From Candidatus Binatia bacterium (GTDB taxonomy: Bacteria > Desulfobacterota > Binatia > UBA9968 > JAJDTQ01): a stretch of 64,000 bases of DNA. The stretch lies in the NCBI GenBank assembly GCA_951813575.1, contig OX638375.1, positions 3,667,330 through 3,731,329 of the forward strand, given 5' to 3'. Positions 16,587 to 24,312 of this stretch are shown here, piece by piece. The notes beneath the pieces were generated by a model. It had not been told where the DNA came from and did no database searches. It saw only the letters and a program-made list of their open reading frames with translations. The stretch's first letter is position 1. Each line of letters begins with the position of its first letter. A program made the position numbers and the translations under genes.

Positions 16587-19049
16587 ATGGCGGAGTCGCA
16601 GACCGCACCACAGGCGCTGGACGGCGTAAGGGTCCTGGAGCTGGCGGGGGCCGAGGGCGAGTACTGCGGCAAGCTTCTGGCGGACTTCGGCGCCGAGGTC
16701 ATCAAGGTGGAGCCGCCCGGCGGCAGCCCCTCCCGCGGCGAGCCGCCGTTCAGGGACCACCGGCCGGGACCGGACCGAAGCCTTCCCTTCCTCTACTTCA
16801 ACGCCAACAAGAAAAGCGTCACCGCCGACCTCGGCACCGAGGCGGGCCGGGACCGTGTCCGGCGGCTGGCGCGCACCGCGGACGTGGTGGTGGAGAGCGC
16901 CGTGCCCGGTACGCTGGCCGCCATGGGATTGGCGTACGCGGACCTGCGGGCGGCCAACCCCCGGCTGGTCTACGCGTCGGTCACGGCATTCGGCCAGACC
17001 GGGCCTTACAGCCGGTACCGCTGGTCCGGGCTGGTGGCGTTCGCCATGGGCGGGCTCATGTACGTGAGCGGCAAGCCGTCGGCGCCGCCGGCGAACGCGC
17101 CGGGGGCGCAGGCGTTCCTGGTGGGTTCGGCCCACGCCGCCCTGGCGGTCCTCATGGCGCTGTGGCGCGTTCGCCATGGCGGCTCGGGACAGCACATCGA
17201 CGTATCGATGATGGATTGCCTGGCGGCCATGGAGAACATGGTGTCGCGTTCCGCCTCCACCGGCGTGCATCCCCGCCGGGACGGCACCCAGCACCGCTTC
17301 GCCACCCCCGGGACCATCTACGGCTGCCGCGACGGCTTCGTGCACATCTTCGTCACCAACTCCCAGCCGGGGGCCTGGGACCGGTTCGTGGACTGGCTGG
17401 GGCAGCCGGAGGCTCTCACGGCCGACGAGTTCAACGACCCCGTCTACCGCCGCGCCCACGTGGCGGAGGTGGACGGGGTGGTCTCGGCGGTGCTGGCCGG
17501 GCTGCCCAAGGAGAAGGTCTACGAGGAGTTGCAGGCCCGCCACATCCCGTGCGCCCCGGTGAACACGCCGCTGGAGTTCGTGCGCGACCGCCACATCGAG
17601 TCCCGCGGCTTCGTGGTCGACACGGTGCACCCGCGCCTCGGTCCCATGGAGTTTCCGGGCCGGGCCTACAAGACCGGAAGCTGGCGGTTCCGGCACCACG
17701 CTCCGGCGGTGGGAGAGCACGAACGTGAGCTGCTCGGCGGCGGGGAGCCGGCGCCGGTTCATCCGCGTCGCGCCGAGCCGGCGATGCCGGACACCGCACC
17801 GGACGGGACGGGGCGGGTCGCGCATCCAGCCCTAAAAGCCGCGGCGCCGGGCGCGCTGCCCTTGGAAGGCATTCGCGTCGCCGACTTCACGCACATGGTC
17901 GCCGGCCCTTACGGCACCATGCAGCTTGCCTACTTCGGCGCCGAGGTCATCAAGATCGAGTCCCGGGCTCGGCCGGACACCTGGCGCATCCGCGAGGGCA
18001 ACAAGGATGTGGAGGCGTCGCTGCCCTTCGCCGACCACAACCGCAACAAGTTGTCGGTCACCGCCAACCTCAAGACCGAAGAGGGCAGGGAGGTGGCGCG
18101 CCGCATCATCGCCGAGAGCGACGTGGTGGTGGAGAACTTCAGCGTCGGGGTCATGGACCGTTTGGGCCTGGGCTACGAGGAGCTCAAGGCGGTGAAGCCG
18201 GACATCATCATGATCCGCCTCCAGGGACTCGGCACCACCGGCCCCCGGAAGAACTACGTGACCTGGGGTCCCAGCCTGATGCCCTTCTCCGGCATGACCT
18301 GGCTGTGGAACCACCCCGACGGCGGCGCGCCCGTGGGTTCGCAGACCTCCTACCCCGACTACATCGTCTCCGTCCACATGGCGTTCGTGCTCATGGCGGC
18401 CCTGCATCACCGCGCCGGCACCGGGGAAGGGCAGTTCATCGACATCGCCCAGGGCGAGGTCACGGCGTCGCTCATCGGACCGGCGCTGCTGGACGGCCTG
18501 GTCCACGGCCGCGCTCCGGAGCCCGTGGGGAACCGCGGCCACGGGGACGCACCCCACGGCTGCTATCCCTGCCGGGGCGATGACGCTTGGTGCGCCATCG
18601 CCGTGGGCGACGACGAGGAATGGCGGCGTTTCCGGGCGGCTACGGGCAACCCGGCGTCGCTCGGGGACGAGCGGTTCGCCACGGCGGCGTCGCGTTGCGC
18701 CAACGCCGACGCCCTGGACGCGACGGTATCCGAGTGGACGCGCGAGCGCAGCCCGCGCGAGGTCATGGAGGCGCTTCAGGCGAACGACGTAACCGCCGGG
18801 ATGGTGTCCGACGGCACCACGCTCGTCACCGATCCGCATTTGCGTTTCCGAGACTCCGTCGTCGAGCACGAGCATCCGCGCCAGGGCCGGCTGACGTTGC
18901 CAGGTATCGTCATGAAGCTCTCCGACACGCCGGGAGAGATCCGCCGCCCCGCCCCGCTGCTGGGTCAGGACACTCACGCGGTCCTGAACGGACTGCTCGG
19001 ACTGACCGAAGAGGAGATCCGCGGCCTGGAGGCCGCGGGGGCGTTTTGA
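16587..19049 (+). CDS. fused tandem class III CoA-transferase
   Basis: Single frame of 820 aa holding two complete CaiB/BaiF domains. Domain 1 (about residues 1-395) has GVRVLELAGAEGEYCGKLL and catalytic Asp205 in HIDVSMMD. A short Pro/Ala-rich linker follows, then domain 2 (about 420-820) with GIRVADFTHMVAGPYGTMQL and Asp619 in FIDIAQGE. Both aspartates are kept, so both halves could be active. The halves correspond to the two separate genes at 2910-5323. The start follows the citrate synthase stop by 21 bases, so they probably share a transcript. Confidence 0.9.
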   Translation: MAESQTAPQALDGVRVLELAGAEGEYCGKLLADFGAEVIKVEPPGGSPSRGEPPFRDHRPGPDRSLPFLYFNANKKSVTADLGTEAGRDRVRRLARTADVVVESAVPGTLAAMGLAYADLRAANPRLVYASVTAFGQTGPYSRYRWSGLVAFAMGGLMYVSGKPSAPPANAPGAQAFLVGSAHAALAVLMALWRVRHGGSGQHIDVSMMDCLAAMENMVSRSASTGVHPRRDGTQHRFATPGTIYGCRDGFVHIFVTNSQPGAWDRFVDWLGQPEALTADEFNDPVYRRAHVAEVDGVVSAVLAGLPKEKVYEELQARHIPCAPVNTPLEFVRDRHIESRGFVVDTVHPRLGPMEFPGRAYKTGSWRFRHHAPAVGEHERELLGGGEPAPVHPRRAEPAMPDTAPDGTGRVAHPALKAAAPGALPLEGIRVADFTHMVAGPYGTMQLAYFGAEVIKIESRARPDTWRIREGNKDVEASLPFADHNRNKLSVTANLKTEEGREVARRIIAESDVVVENFSVGVMDRLGLGYEELKAVKPDIIMIRLQGLGTTGPRKNYVTWGPSLMPFSGMTWLWNHPDGGAPVGSQTSYPDYIVSVHMAFVLMAALHHRAGTGEGQFIDIAQGEVTASLIGPALLDGLVHGRAPEPVGNRGHGDAPHGCYPCRGDDAWCAIAVGDDEEWRRFRAATGNPASLGDERFATAASRCANADALDATVSEWTRERSPREVMEALQANDVTAGMVSDGTTLVTDPHLRFRDSVVEHEHPRQGRLTLPGIVMKLSDTPGEIRRPAPLLGQDTHAVLNGLLGLTEEEIRGLEAAGAF

Positions 19050-19060
19050 CGAGTCAGTCA

Positions 19061-19165
19061 CAGCCGTCATCCGTGCCGCCGCAGCCGTCATCCGTGCCGC
19101 CGCAGCCGTCATCCGTGCCGCCACAGCCGTCATCCGTGCCGCCACAGCCGTCATCCGTGCCGCCA
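19061..19165. repeat. five 21-bp tandem repeats abutting a REP-like element
   Basis: Five head-to-tail units CAGCCGTCATCCGTGCCGCc start at 19061, 19082, 19103, 19124 and 19145. A sixth copy of the CAGCCGTCA start at 19166 leads directly into the REP-like palindrome. The array therefore looks like repeated copying of the left shoulder of the element with a new spacer. It is intergenic and shows no CRISPR features: unit and spacer are both repeated. Confidence 0.85.
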
Positions 19166-19275
19166 CAGCCGTCACCCCGGGCTTGACCCGGGGTCCAGAG
19201 GCGGGCCGGGGCAGGGGAGGCCAGGCCGAACGGTTCAGCGGTCCCGCCTGGACCCCGGATCAAGTCCGGGGTGAC
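19166..19275. repeat. two REP-like palindromes in opposite orientation
   Basis: CACCCCGGGCTTGACCCGGGG near 19174 is a near-perfect inverted repeat followed by TCCAG. A second copy in reverse orientation (TGGACCCCGGATCAAGTCCG, from 19249) lies 50 bases on. This pairing of opposed copies is the usual bacterial interspersed palindrome arrangement. The gap to the next gene holds nothing else I recognise. Confidence 0.8.
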
Positions 19276-19387
19276 GGGTGCGGAGTCCGGGGTGATGTCG
19301 AGGCTTCCGTTACACTGGGACTTCCGGGGCGACGACTCGAGCAAGGGCGGGTTGTTCTCATGGTAACGAAAGGAGTAAGGGAAAGGC

Positions 19388-20173
19388 ATGGACTACAAAG
19401 CCATCGTATTCGAGCGAAAGGACGGCATCGCCTACGTTACGCTAAACCGGCCCGAGGTGCTGAACGCCCGCAACCGGCAGATGCGCGAGGAGCTCATCGC
19501 CGCGGTGACGGCGATCCGGTCGGACCCGGAGGTGCGGGTGGTGATCCTCACCGGCGCCGGAGAGCGGTCGTTTTCCGCGGGCCGGGACCTCAAGGAGGCG
19601 GCCCAGGAGAAGGTGGGCGTGGTGGCGGCCCGGCAGGCGAAGATGGAGGTCGGCGACACCGAGATGATCGCCCGGCTCAACAAGCCGGTGATCGCCGCCA
19701 TCAACGGCTTCGCCCTGGGCGGCGGCTGCGAGCTGGCGCTGGCCTGCGACATCCGGGTGGCGGTGGAAGGGGCCAAGGTGGGCCTTCCGGAGGTCTCCCG
19801 CGGCATGATCCCCGGCAGCGGCGGCACCCAGCGGCTGTCCCGGGTGGTGGGCCTCGGCAAGGCGCTGGAGCTGATCCTCACGGGCGGCGTCATCGACGCC
19901 GAGGAAGCCTGCCGCATCGGCCTCGTGAACAAGGTGGTGCCACGGGACCAGCTCATGGCCGCGGCCGAGGAGTACGCCCGGGCCATCGCCACCAAGGCGC
20001 CGATAGCGGTGGTGTTCGCCAAGGAGGCGGTGCGCGAGGGCTACGAGATGTCCCTGGACGACGGCCTGCGTTTGGAGACCGACCTCTCGGCGCTGCTCCG
20101 GACCACCGAGGACGTCAAGGAAGGGGCCCGGGCCTTCGTGGAAAAGCGCGCGCCGCAGTGGCGCGGACAGTGA
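19388..20173 (+). CDS. enoyl-CoA hydratase/isomerase
   Basis: Crotonase-fold enzyme of 261 aa, standard length. Oxyanion-hole segments are AGERSFSAGRDLKEA and INGFALGGGCELALACD. The first catalytic glutamate position is in GLPEVSRGMIPGSGGTQRL. These residues fit hydration of a 2-enoyl-CoA, although crotonase-fold enzymes also include isomerases and lyases. It is followed after 30 bases by a thiamine-diphosphate enzyme, probably in one operon. Purine-rich AAAGGAG and GGGAAAGG stretches precede the ATG. Confidence 0.92.
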   Translation: MDYKAIVFERKDGIAYVTLNRPEVLNARNRQMREELIAAVTAIRSDPEVRVVILTGAGERSFSAGRDLKEAAQEKVGVVAARQAKMEVGDTEMIARLNKPVIAAINGFALGGGCELALACDIRVAVEGAKVGLPEVSRGMIPGSGGTQRLSRVVGLGKALELILTGGVIDAEEACRIGLVNKVVPRDQLMAAAEEYARAIATKAPIAVVFAKEAVREGYEMSLDDGLRLETDLSALLRTTEDVKEGARAFVEKRAPQWRGQ

Positions 20174-20203
20174 CCGCCCTGGGACCTCAACACGGGAGAC
20201 AAT

Positions 20204-21949
20204 ATGGCTGAATACGGCTCCGACCTCATCGTGGACATGCTCAAGAGCCTTGGCATCAAGTACGCGGCCCTGAACCCCGGGGCGAGTTTTCGCGGCATCC
20301 ACGACTCGCTGGTGAACTACAACGGCAACAAGAACCCGGAGATGATCGTCTGCTGCCACGAGGAGATCGCCGTGGCCGTGGCCCACGGCTACGCCAAGGC
20401 CACCGGCGAGCCCATGGCCGCAATCGTGCACGACGTGGTGGGCCTCCAGCACGCCTCCATGGCCATCTACAACGCCTGGTGCGACAAGGCGCCGGTGCTG
20501 GTGCTGGGCGGCACCGGGCCCATGGACACCACCAAGCGGCGCCCCTGGATCGACTGGATCCACACCGCGCTGGTGCAGGGCAACTTCGTGCGCGACATCG
20601 TCAAGCTCGACGACCAGCCCATGAGCCTGGGCGCCCTGCCCAACTCCATCCTGCGGGGCTACCGGGTGGCCATGACCGAGCCCAAGGGGCCGGTCTACCT
20701 GTGCTTCGACCTCGATCTGCAGGAATCGCGGTTGCCGGAAGCCATGGCGCAGTCCATGCCGGCGCCGGACCGGTTCCGGCCGCCGGTGCCGGTCCAGGCG
20801 GAGCAGGGCGCCATCGAGGAGGCCGCGGAGTGGCTCTGTGGAGCGCAGAACCCGCTCATCATAGCGGACTACCTGGGCCGCAACCCCCGGTCCATGCTGT
20901 CGCTGGTGGAGCTGGCAGAGGCCCTGGGGGCGCCGGTGGTGGACCGGGGCGCTCGCCACAACTTCCCCAACACCCATCCCCTGGACCTGAGCGGCCGGGA
21001 GAAGGAGCTGGTGGGCGAGGCCGACGTGATCCTGGGGCTGGACGTCATGGACCTCTACGGCGCGCTGCACCGGCACGATGCCAAGACCCAGACTTCGGCG
21101 CCCGCGTTCCAGCCCGGCTGCAAGATCATCAACGTGACCCTGGCGGACTTCGCCATCAAGAGCTGGTCCACCGAGTACATGGAACTGTCGCCCGTGGACC
21201 TGCCGATACTGGCCGACACCAGCGTCTTCGTGCCCGCCCTGACCGAGGCGGTCCGGCGCCTGGGCGGCCCCGAGCAGGCCGTGAAGGACGACCGCTGCCG
21301 GGCGCTGGAGCAGCGCCACCGGGAGATCCGCGAGGAGAGCCAAGCCATGTTGCGGAAGCGCTGGGACGAAAGCCCCATCTCGCCGCCGCGCATGTCCCAG
21401 GAGATCTGGGAGGTGATCAAGGACGAGGACTGGACGCTGGTGGCCGGCTCCTTCCGCGGCTGGCCCCGCCGGCTGTGGGACTGGGAGAAACCCAACGCGT
21501 TCCTCGGCGGCTACGGCGGCGGCGGCCTCGGCTACGCCCCCGGCGCCTCGGTAGGGGCGGCCCTGGGCCTCAAGGACACCGGCACCGTGTGCATCGACCT
21601 GCAGCGCGACGGCGACCTGCTGTTCACCAACAGCGCGCTGTGGACCGCCGCCAGCTACGACGTGCCGCTGCTGATGATCATGACCAACAACCGCACCTAC
21701 TACAACGACGAAGAGCACCAGGAGCGGGTGGCGGTGGCGCGCAGCCGCCCGGTGGAGAACAAGGGCATCGGCATGCGCATGGAGAAGCCGCCGGTGGACT
21801 TCGCCACCCTGGCCAAGTCCTTCGGCGTCTGGAGCGAAGGACCCATAGAGGATCCGGCCGATATTCAGGCAGCCGTCAGGCGGGCGCTGGCGGTGGTCAA
21901 GGAAGAGCGCAAGCCGGCGCTGCTGGATGTGATCATTCAGGCGATTTGA
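20204..21949 (+). CDS. thiamine-diphosphate-dependent enzyme (acetolactate synthase-like)
   Basis: Three-domain ThDP enzyme of 581 aa. The N-terminal pyrimidine-binding domain carries the activating glutamate in CCHEEIAVAVAHGYAKATGEP. A central domain follows from about residue 200. The C-terminal diphosphate-binding motif reads LQRDGDLLFTNSALW ... NNRTYYND, a GDG-to-NN motif with the usual about 27-residue spacing. The family includes acetolactate synthase, benzoylformate and oxalyl-CoA decarboxylases. Given the CoA-rich neighbourhood a 2-ketoacid or oxalyl-CoA-type decarboxylase is plausible, but specificity is not readable. Confidence 0.88.
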   Translation: MAEYGSDLIVDMLKSLGIKYAALNPGASFRGIHDSLVNYNGNKNPEMIVCCHEEIAVAVAHGYAKATGEPMAAIVHDVVGLQHASMAIYNAWCDKAPVLVLGGTGPMDTTKRRPWIDWIHTALVQGNFVRDIVKLDDQPMSLGALPNSILRGYRVAMTEPKGPVYLCFDLDLQESRLPEAMAQSMPAPDRFRPPVPVQAEQGAIEEAAEWLCGAQNPLIIADYLGRNPRSMLSLVELAEALGAPVVDRGARHNFPNTHPLDLSGREKELVGEADVILGLDVMDLYGALHRHDAKTQTSAPAFQPGCKIINVTLADFAIKSWSTEYMELSPVDLPILADTSVFVPALTEAVRRLGGPEQAVKDDRCRALEQRHREIREESQAMLRKRWDESPISPPRMSQEIWEVIKDEDWTLVAGSFRGWPRRLWDWEKPNAFLGGYGGGGLGYAPGASVGAALGLKDTGTVCIDLQRDGDLLFTNSALWTAASYDVPLLMIMTNNRTYYNDEEHQERVAVARSRPVENKGIGMRMEKPPVDFATLAKSFGVWSEGPIEDPADIQAAVRRALAVVKEERKPALLDVIIQAI

Positions 21950-22078
21950 CAACCGCAGCCGTCATTCCCGCCCAAGCATGTCCGGGACACCGATCGGGGG
22001 CGGGAATTCAGGCGGCGAGCGGTGAGGTTGTCGTGAACGGGAGCAGGCAACACGGACGACCGTCCGGTGGTACAATGC

Positions 22079-22219
22079 CTGGACCCCGGGTCAAGCCCGG
22101 GGTGACGTCCGGGTCAAGCCCGGGGCAAGCTTGACCCGGGGCCCGAGGTGACATTTCAACTATCGCGTCACCCCGGGGTTTCAACCATCGCGTCACCCCG
22201 GGCTTGACCCGGGGTCCAG
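22079..22219. repeat. REP-like palindromes with internal half-copies
   Basis: The stretch begins with the reverse-orientation element (TGGACCCCGGGTCAAGCCCG), continues with partial copies of its arms, and then has two 25-bp units of the form TTTCAACtATCGCGTCACCC. The second unit runs into a full element ending GACCCGGGGTCCAG. It occupies most of the 319-base gap between the ThDP enzyme and the D-aminoacylase-like gene. No gene is visible there. Confidence 0.8.
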
Positions 22220-22268
22220 AGGGGGGGGGCGGCGGGGTTGTCACTGCACTCAACAAGGAGGACTGATC

Positions 22269-23957
22269 ATGGCATACGATTTCGTGATTCGCGGCGCGAC
22301 CATCTGTGACGGCTCGGGGCAGCCGGGCTACACCGGCGACGTGGCCATCGAGGGCGGCACGATCCGGCAAGTCGGCGGCAAGGCCGGCGCTGCCACACGC
22401 GAGGTGGACGGCGACGGCCTGGTCGTGGCGCCCGGCTTCATCGACGGCCACACCCACATGGACGCGCAGCTCCTGTGGGACCCCCAGGTGACCAGCTCCT
22501 GCTACCACGGCGTCACCAGCATCGTCACCGGCAACTGCGGCCTGAGCTTGGCGCCGTGCAAGCCCGAGGACCGGGACATTCTGCTCCAGACCTTCTCCCA
22601 CGTCGAAGGCATGGACATCGAGCTGCTCCGGCGCGCGGTGGAATGGAGCTGGACCGACATGGCCGGCTACATGGACGCGGTGGAGGCCATGCGGCCAGCC
22701 CTCAACGTCGGCATGCTGGTGGGCCACTGCCCGCTACGCCAGTACGTCATGGGGGAGGACGCCATCAAGCGCGCCGCCACCGCGGAGGAGATTGCGGCCA
22801 TGCAGGCGCTGCTGCGCGAGGCGCTGGACGCCGGGCTTCTGGGCTTCTCCACCAACCGCAACGAGCGCCACTTCCGCGAGGACGGCGAGCCGCTGCCCAG
22901 CCGGCTGGCGGAATGGGAGGAGCTGGAAGCGTTGGGGCAGGTGCTTACGGACCTGGACCGCGGCGTCATCCAGATGAGCTCCGCGGGCCAGAATGCCGAA
23001 CGGGTGGCGTCGCTGGCGGACTTCTCGCTCCGCACCGGCCGCCCGGTGGTGTGGAACTCCATCCTGCACCGGTGGTCCAAGCCCGACGAATGGCGCGAGC
23101 TGCTGGACGCCACGGTGGCGGGCTTCGAGCGCGGCGCCCGGGCCTGGGCCAACACCAACGTCCGGCCCTTCAACAACCGCTTCAACCTCATCGACGGCCA
23201 GGAGTTCGACGAGTTCCCCACCTGGCGCGGCCTCATGTTCAGCCCCATCGAGGAGCGCCGGGCAGCCTTCCAGGATCCGGAGGTGCGGAAGAAGCTCCGC
23301 TGGGAGGTGGTGGAGAACCCCACGCCCTCGGCCTTCCACAAACGCTGGGAGCTGGTCTACATCGTCAAGCCCGCCACCGAAAAGAACGCCCACCTCAAGG
23401 GCGCCAACGTGGCCGACTACGCCCGCTCCCAGGGCAAGGACGTCTTCGAAGCGTTCATGGACCTGTGCCTGGAGGAAGACCTGGCGACCGGTTTCCAGAC
23501 CGCCCACACCAACGGCGACGCCGACGCCGTGGGCGCCATCGTGTCCAATCCCTACACCGTGCTGGGCCAGTCCGACGCCGGCGCCCACGTGGCCATCGAC
23601 GCCGGCTTCGGCTACTGCACCCTGCTGCTGGCCAAGTACGTCAGGGAGCGCGGCGACCTCACCCTGGAGGAGGGAGTCCGCAAGCTCACCTCCATGCAGG
23701 CCGACATCTGCGGCATCACCGACCGGGGCCGGCTCGAGCCCGGCATGGCCGCCGACGTGACGGTCTTCGACCCCGCCACGGTGGCGCCCCGGGAGCCCGA
23801 GCTGTTGCACGACTTCCCGGGCGGCGCCGCCCGGCTGGCCCAGTATGCGGACGGCATCCACACCGTCCTCGTCAACGGCCAGGTGGCGCTGGAGGACGGC
23901 GAGCCGACGGGCGAACGGACCGGGAAGGTGCTGCGGAACGGCGTCCCCTCCCCGTAG
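22269..23957 (+). CDS. D-aminoacylase-like amidohydrolase
   Basis: Amidohydrolase-superfamily enzyme of 562 aa, related to N-acyl-D-amino-acid deacylases. The first metal motif is APGFIDGHTHMD. GVTSIVTGNCGLSLAPCKP matches the conserved region containing the bridging Cys of D-aminoacylases. A late metal aspartate lies in QSDAGAHV, and the family C-terminal barrel RGRLEPGMAADVTVFDPATV is present. A perfect AAGGAGG site precedes the ATG. The likely reaction is hydrolysis of an amide or N-acyl bond; the real substrate is unknown. Confidence 0.88.
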   Translation: MAYDFVIRGATICDGSGQPGYTGDVAIEGGTIRQVGGKAGAATREVDGDGLVVAPGFIDGHTHMDAQLLWDPQVTSSCYHGVTSIVTGNCGLSLAPCKPEDRDILLQTFSHVEGMDIELLRRAVEWSWTDMAGYMDAVEAMRPALNVGMLVGHCPLRQYVMGEDAIKRAATAEEIAAMQALLREALDAGLLGFSTNRNERHFREDGEPLPSRLAEWEELEALGQVLTDLDRGVIQMSSAGQNAERVASLADFSLRTGRPVVWNSILHRWSKPDEWRELLDATVAGFERGARAWANTNVRPFNNRFNLIDGQEFDEFPTWRGLMFSPIEERRAAFQDPEVRKKLRWEVVENPTPSAFHKRWELVYIVKPATEKNAHLKGANVADYARSQGKDVFEAFMDLCLEEDLATGFQTAHTNGDADAVGAIVSNPYTVLGQSDAGAHVAIDAGFGYCTLLLAKYVRERGDLTLEEGVRKLTSMQADICGITDRGRLEPGMAADVTVFDPATVAPREPELLHDFPGGAARLAQYADGIHTVLVNGQVALEDGEPTGERTGKVLRNGVPSP

Positions 23958-24126
23958 CTCGGGAGGGCACAACGTAGCTCGGGAGGGCACAACGTAACCC
24001 TGAAGGGCACAACGTTACCCTGAAGCGCTGCAAGGTCACCCCAAAGTGCCGCAACGTCACCCCAAAGTGCCGCAACGTCACCCCAAAAGCGGCGCAACGT
24101 CACCCCGGGCTTGACCCGGGGTCCAG
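23954..24126. repeat. graded array of seven 20-22 bp repeats leading into a REP-like element
   Basis: Units start at 23954, 23974, 23994, 24014, 24035, 24056 and 24077, then the full palindrome GTCACCCCGGGCTTGACCCG begins at 24099. Units nearest the element read GTCACCCCAAAGTGCCGCAAC and share its GTCACCCC start. Units further away drift to GTAACCCTGAAGGGCACAAC and GTAGCTCGGGAGGGCACAAC. The gradient suggests stepwise expansion from the element outward. The remaining bases to the next gene carry no recognisable gene. Confidence 0.85.
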
Positions 24127-24312
24127 GCGAGGGGAGCAGAATAGCCGGCCTCTAAAGTATGTAACGTATGTAACGAGGATCGATCCGGTATGGCTTGCGA
24201 GAAAGCGCTCACCGTACTGACCCGAACAAAGTGCGCCATCCCCTCAAACACTGCTCTGCCAACCCCGTGCAATGAAGTGCCTGGGTGAGTTCCGGCGAAG
24301 GAGGTCGATTCA

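Noticed and set aside
16587..19049. Fusion as an assembly artefact of two genes
   Set aside because: A plausible linker joins the halves in frame with no stop or homopolymer run, so I kept one gene, although reads could confirm it.
19061..19165. Possible CRISPR array
   Set aside because: Whole 21-bp unit including any would-be spacer is repeated; it is a tandem repeat beside a palindrome.
23954..24126. Possible CRISPR array
   Set aside because: Units are contiguous 20-22 bp repeats without unique spacers, they grade in sequence, and no cas genes are present.
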